Below, piece by piece: positions 4,907 through 5,015 of a DNA stretch of 5,015 bases (the first letter of the stretch is position 1; every line of letters begins with the position of its first letter). This stretch comes from an uncultured Eubacteriales bacterium (GTDB lineage: Bacteria > Bacillota > Clostridia > Christensenellales > Borkfalkiaceae). The notes below the pieces were generated by a model, which searched no databases, was not told the origin of the DNA, and saw only the letters and a program-made list of their open reading frames with translations. The DNA lies in contig CACXHH010000174.1 in NCBI GenBank assembly GCA_902767455.1, forward strand, positions 1-5,015. The letters are read 5' to 3'. Position numbers and translations under genes: made by a program.

Positions 4907-4931
4907 TTTATTAAATTATATAAAAATCAGG

Positions 4932-4976
4932 GGCTGTCGCAAGTTGATAATTACGATTTGCGACAGCCGATTTTTT
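4932..4976 (+). terminator. Rho-independent terminator after the reductase gene
   Basis: GGCTGTCGCAA (4932-4942) pairs perfectly over 11 bp with TTGCGACAGCC (4958-4968) around a 15-base A/T-rich loop, followed by GA and six T residues (4971-4976). It lies 25 bp after the stop codon. The remaining bases to 5015 show no recognisable feature. Confidence 0.88.
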
Positions 4977-5015
4977 ACAGCGAATATTGATTTGAATAAA
5001 AAAAACAGACGTATA

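Overview
The window looks like the chromosome of a strictly anaerobic Gram-positive bacterium of the Clostridia type, perhaps a gut lineage. This is an inference from moderate GC content, strong purine-rich ribosome binding sites, rho-independent terminators, NrdR-type operators and the gene families present. I cannot name a species. It carries one functional theme, oxygen-free synthesis of deoxyribonucleotides. Three genes lie on the + strand: the radical-SAM activase nrdG (437-1126), the class III ribonucleotide reductase nrdD (1411-3813) and a thioredoxin-reductase-like flavoprotein (3998-4906).

Layout. Positions 1-436 hold no gene but four tandem units of about 101-111 bp. Each unit folds into a two-tier hairpin followed by an A/T-rich hairpin, and the stems change by compensatory substitution between units. 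The last unit runs up to the nrdG start codon. nrdG ends at a clear terminator (1146-1167). The 1168-1410 gap is the nrdD control region. It has three NrdR-box-like palindromes centred 32 and 31 bp apart, a TTGACA/TATAAT promoter whose spacer contains the best box, a stem-loop at the predicted 5' end of the mRNA, and a strong ribosome binding site. The nrdD-to-trxB gap (3814-3997) begins with an inverted copy of the repeat hairpin, identical at 39 of 40 positions to the one in front of nrdG. It continues with two ATCAAAAC-type hairpins between direct repeats. A strong terminator (4932-4976) follows the reductase gene, and nothing is recognisable in the last 39 bp.

How the genes work together. 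NrdG uses S-adenosylmethionine and a [4Fe-4S] cluster to place a glycyl radical on NrdD (Gly663), and NrdD then reduces ribonucleoside triphosphates. This NrdD is unusual because it continues past the glycyl-radical domain into a CxxC linker (C702/C705) and a complete glutaredoxin/thioredoxin-like domain with a CPKC active site. The next gene encodes a flavin disulfide reductase with the CAIC redox centre but without the HRRxxxR motif that normally binds the NADPH phosphate. My reading is that the window encodes a self-contained, thiol-driven class III reductase: electron donor, flavoprotein, tethered redoxin, NrdD active site. The components belong to known families. The arrangement, the operator array and the structured repeats are the parts worth a second look.
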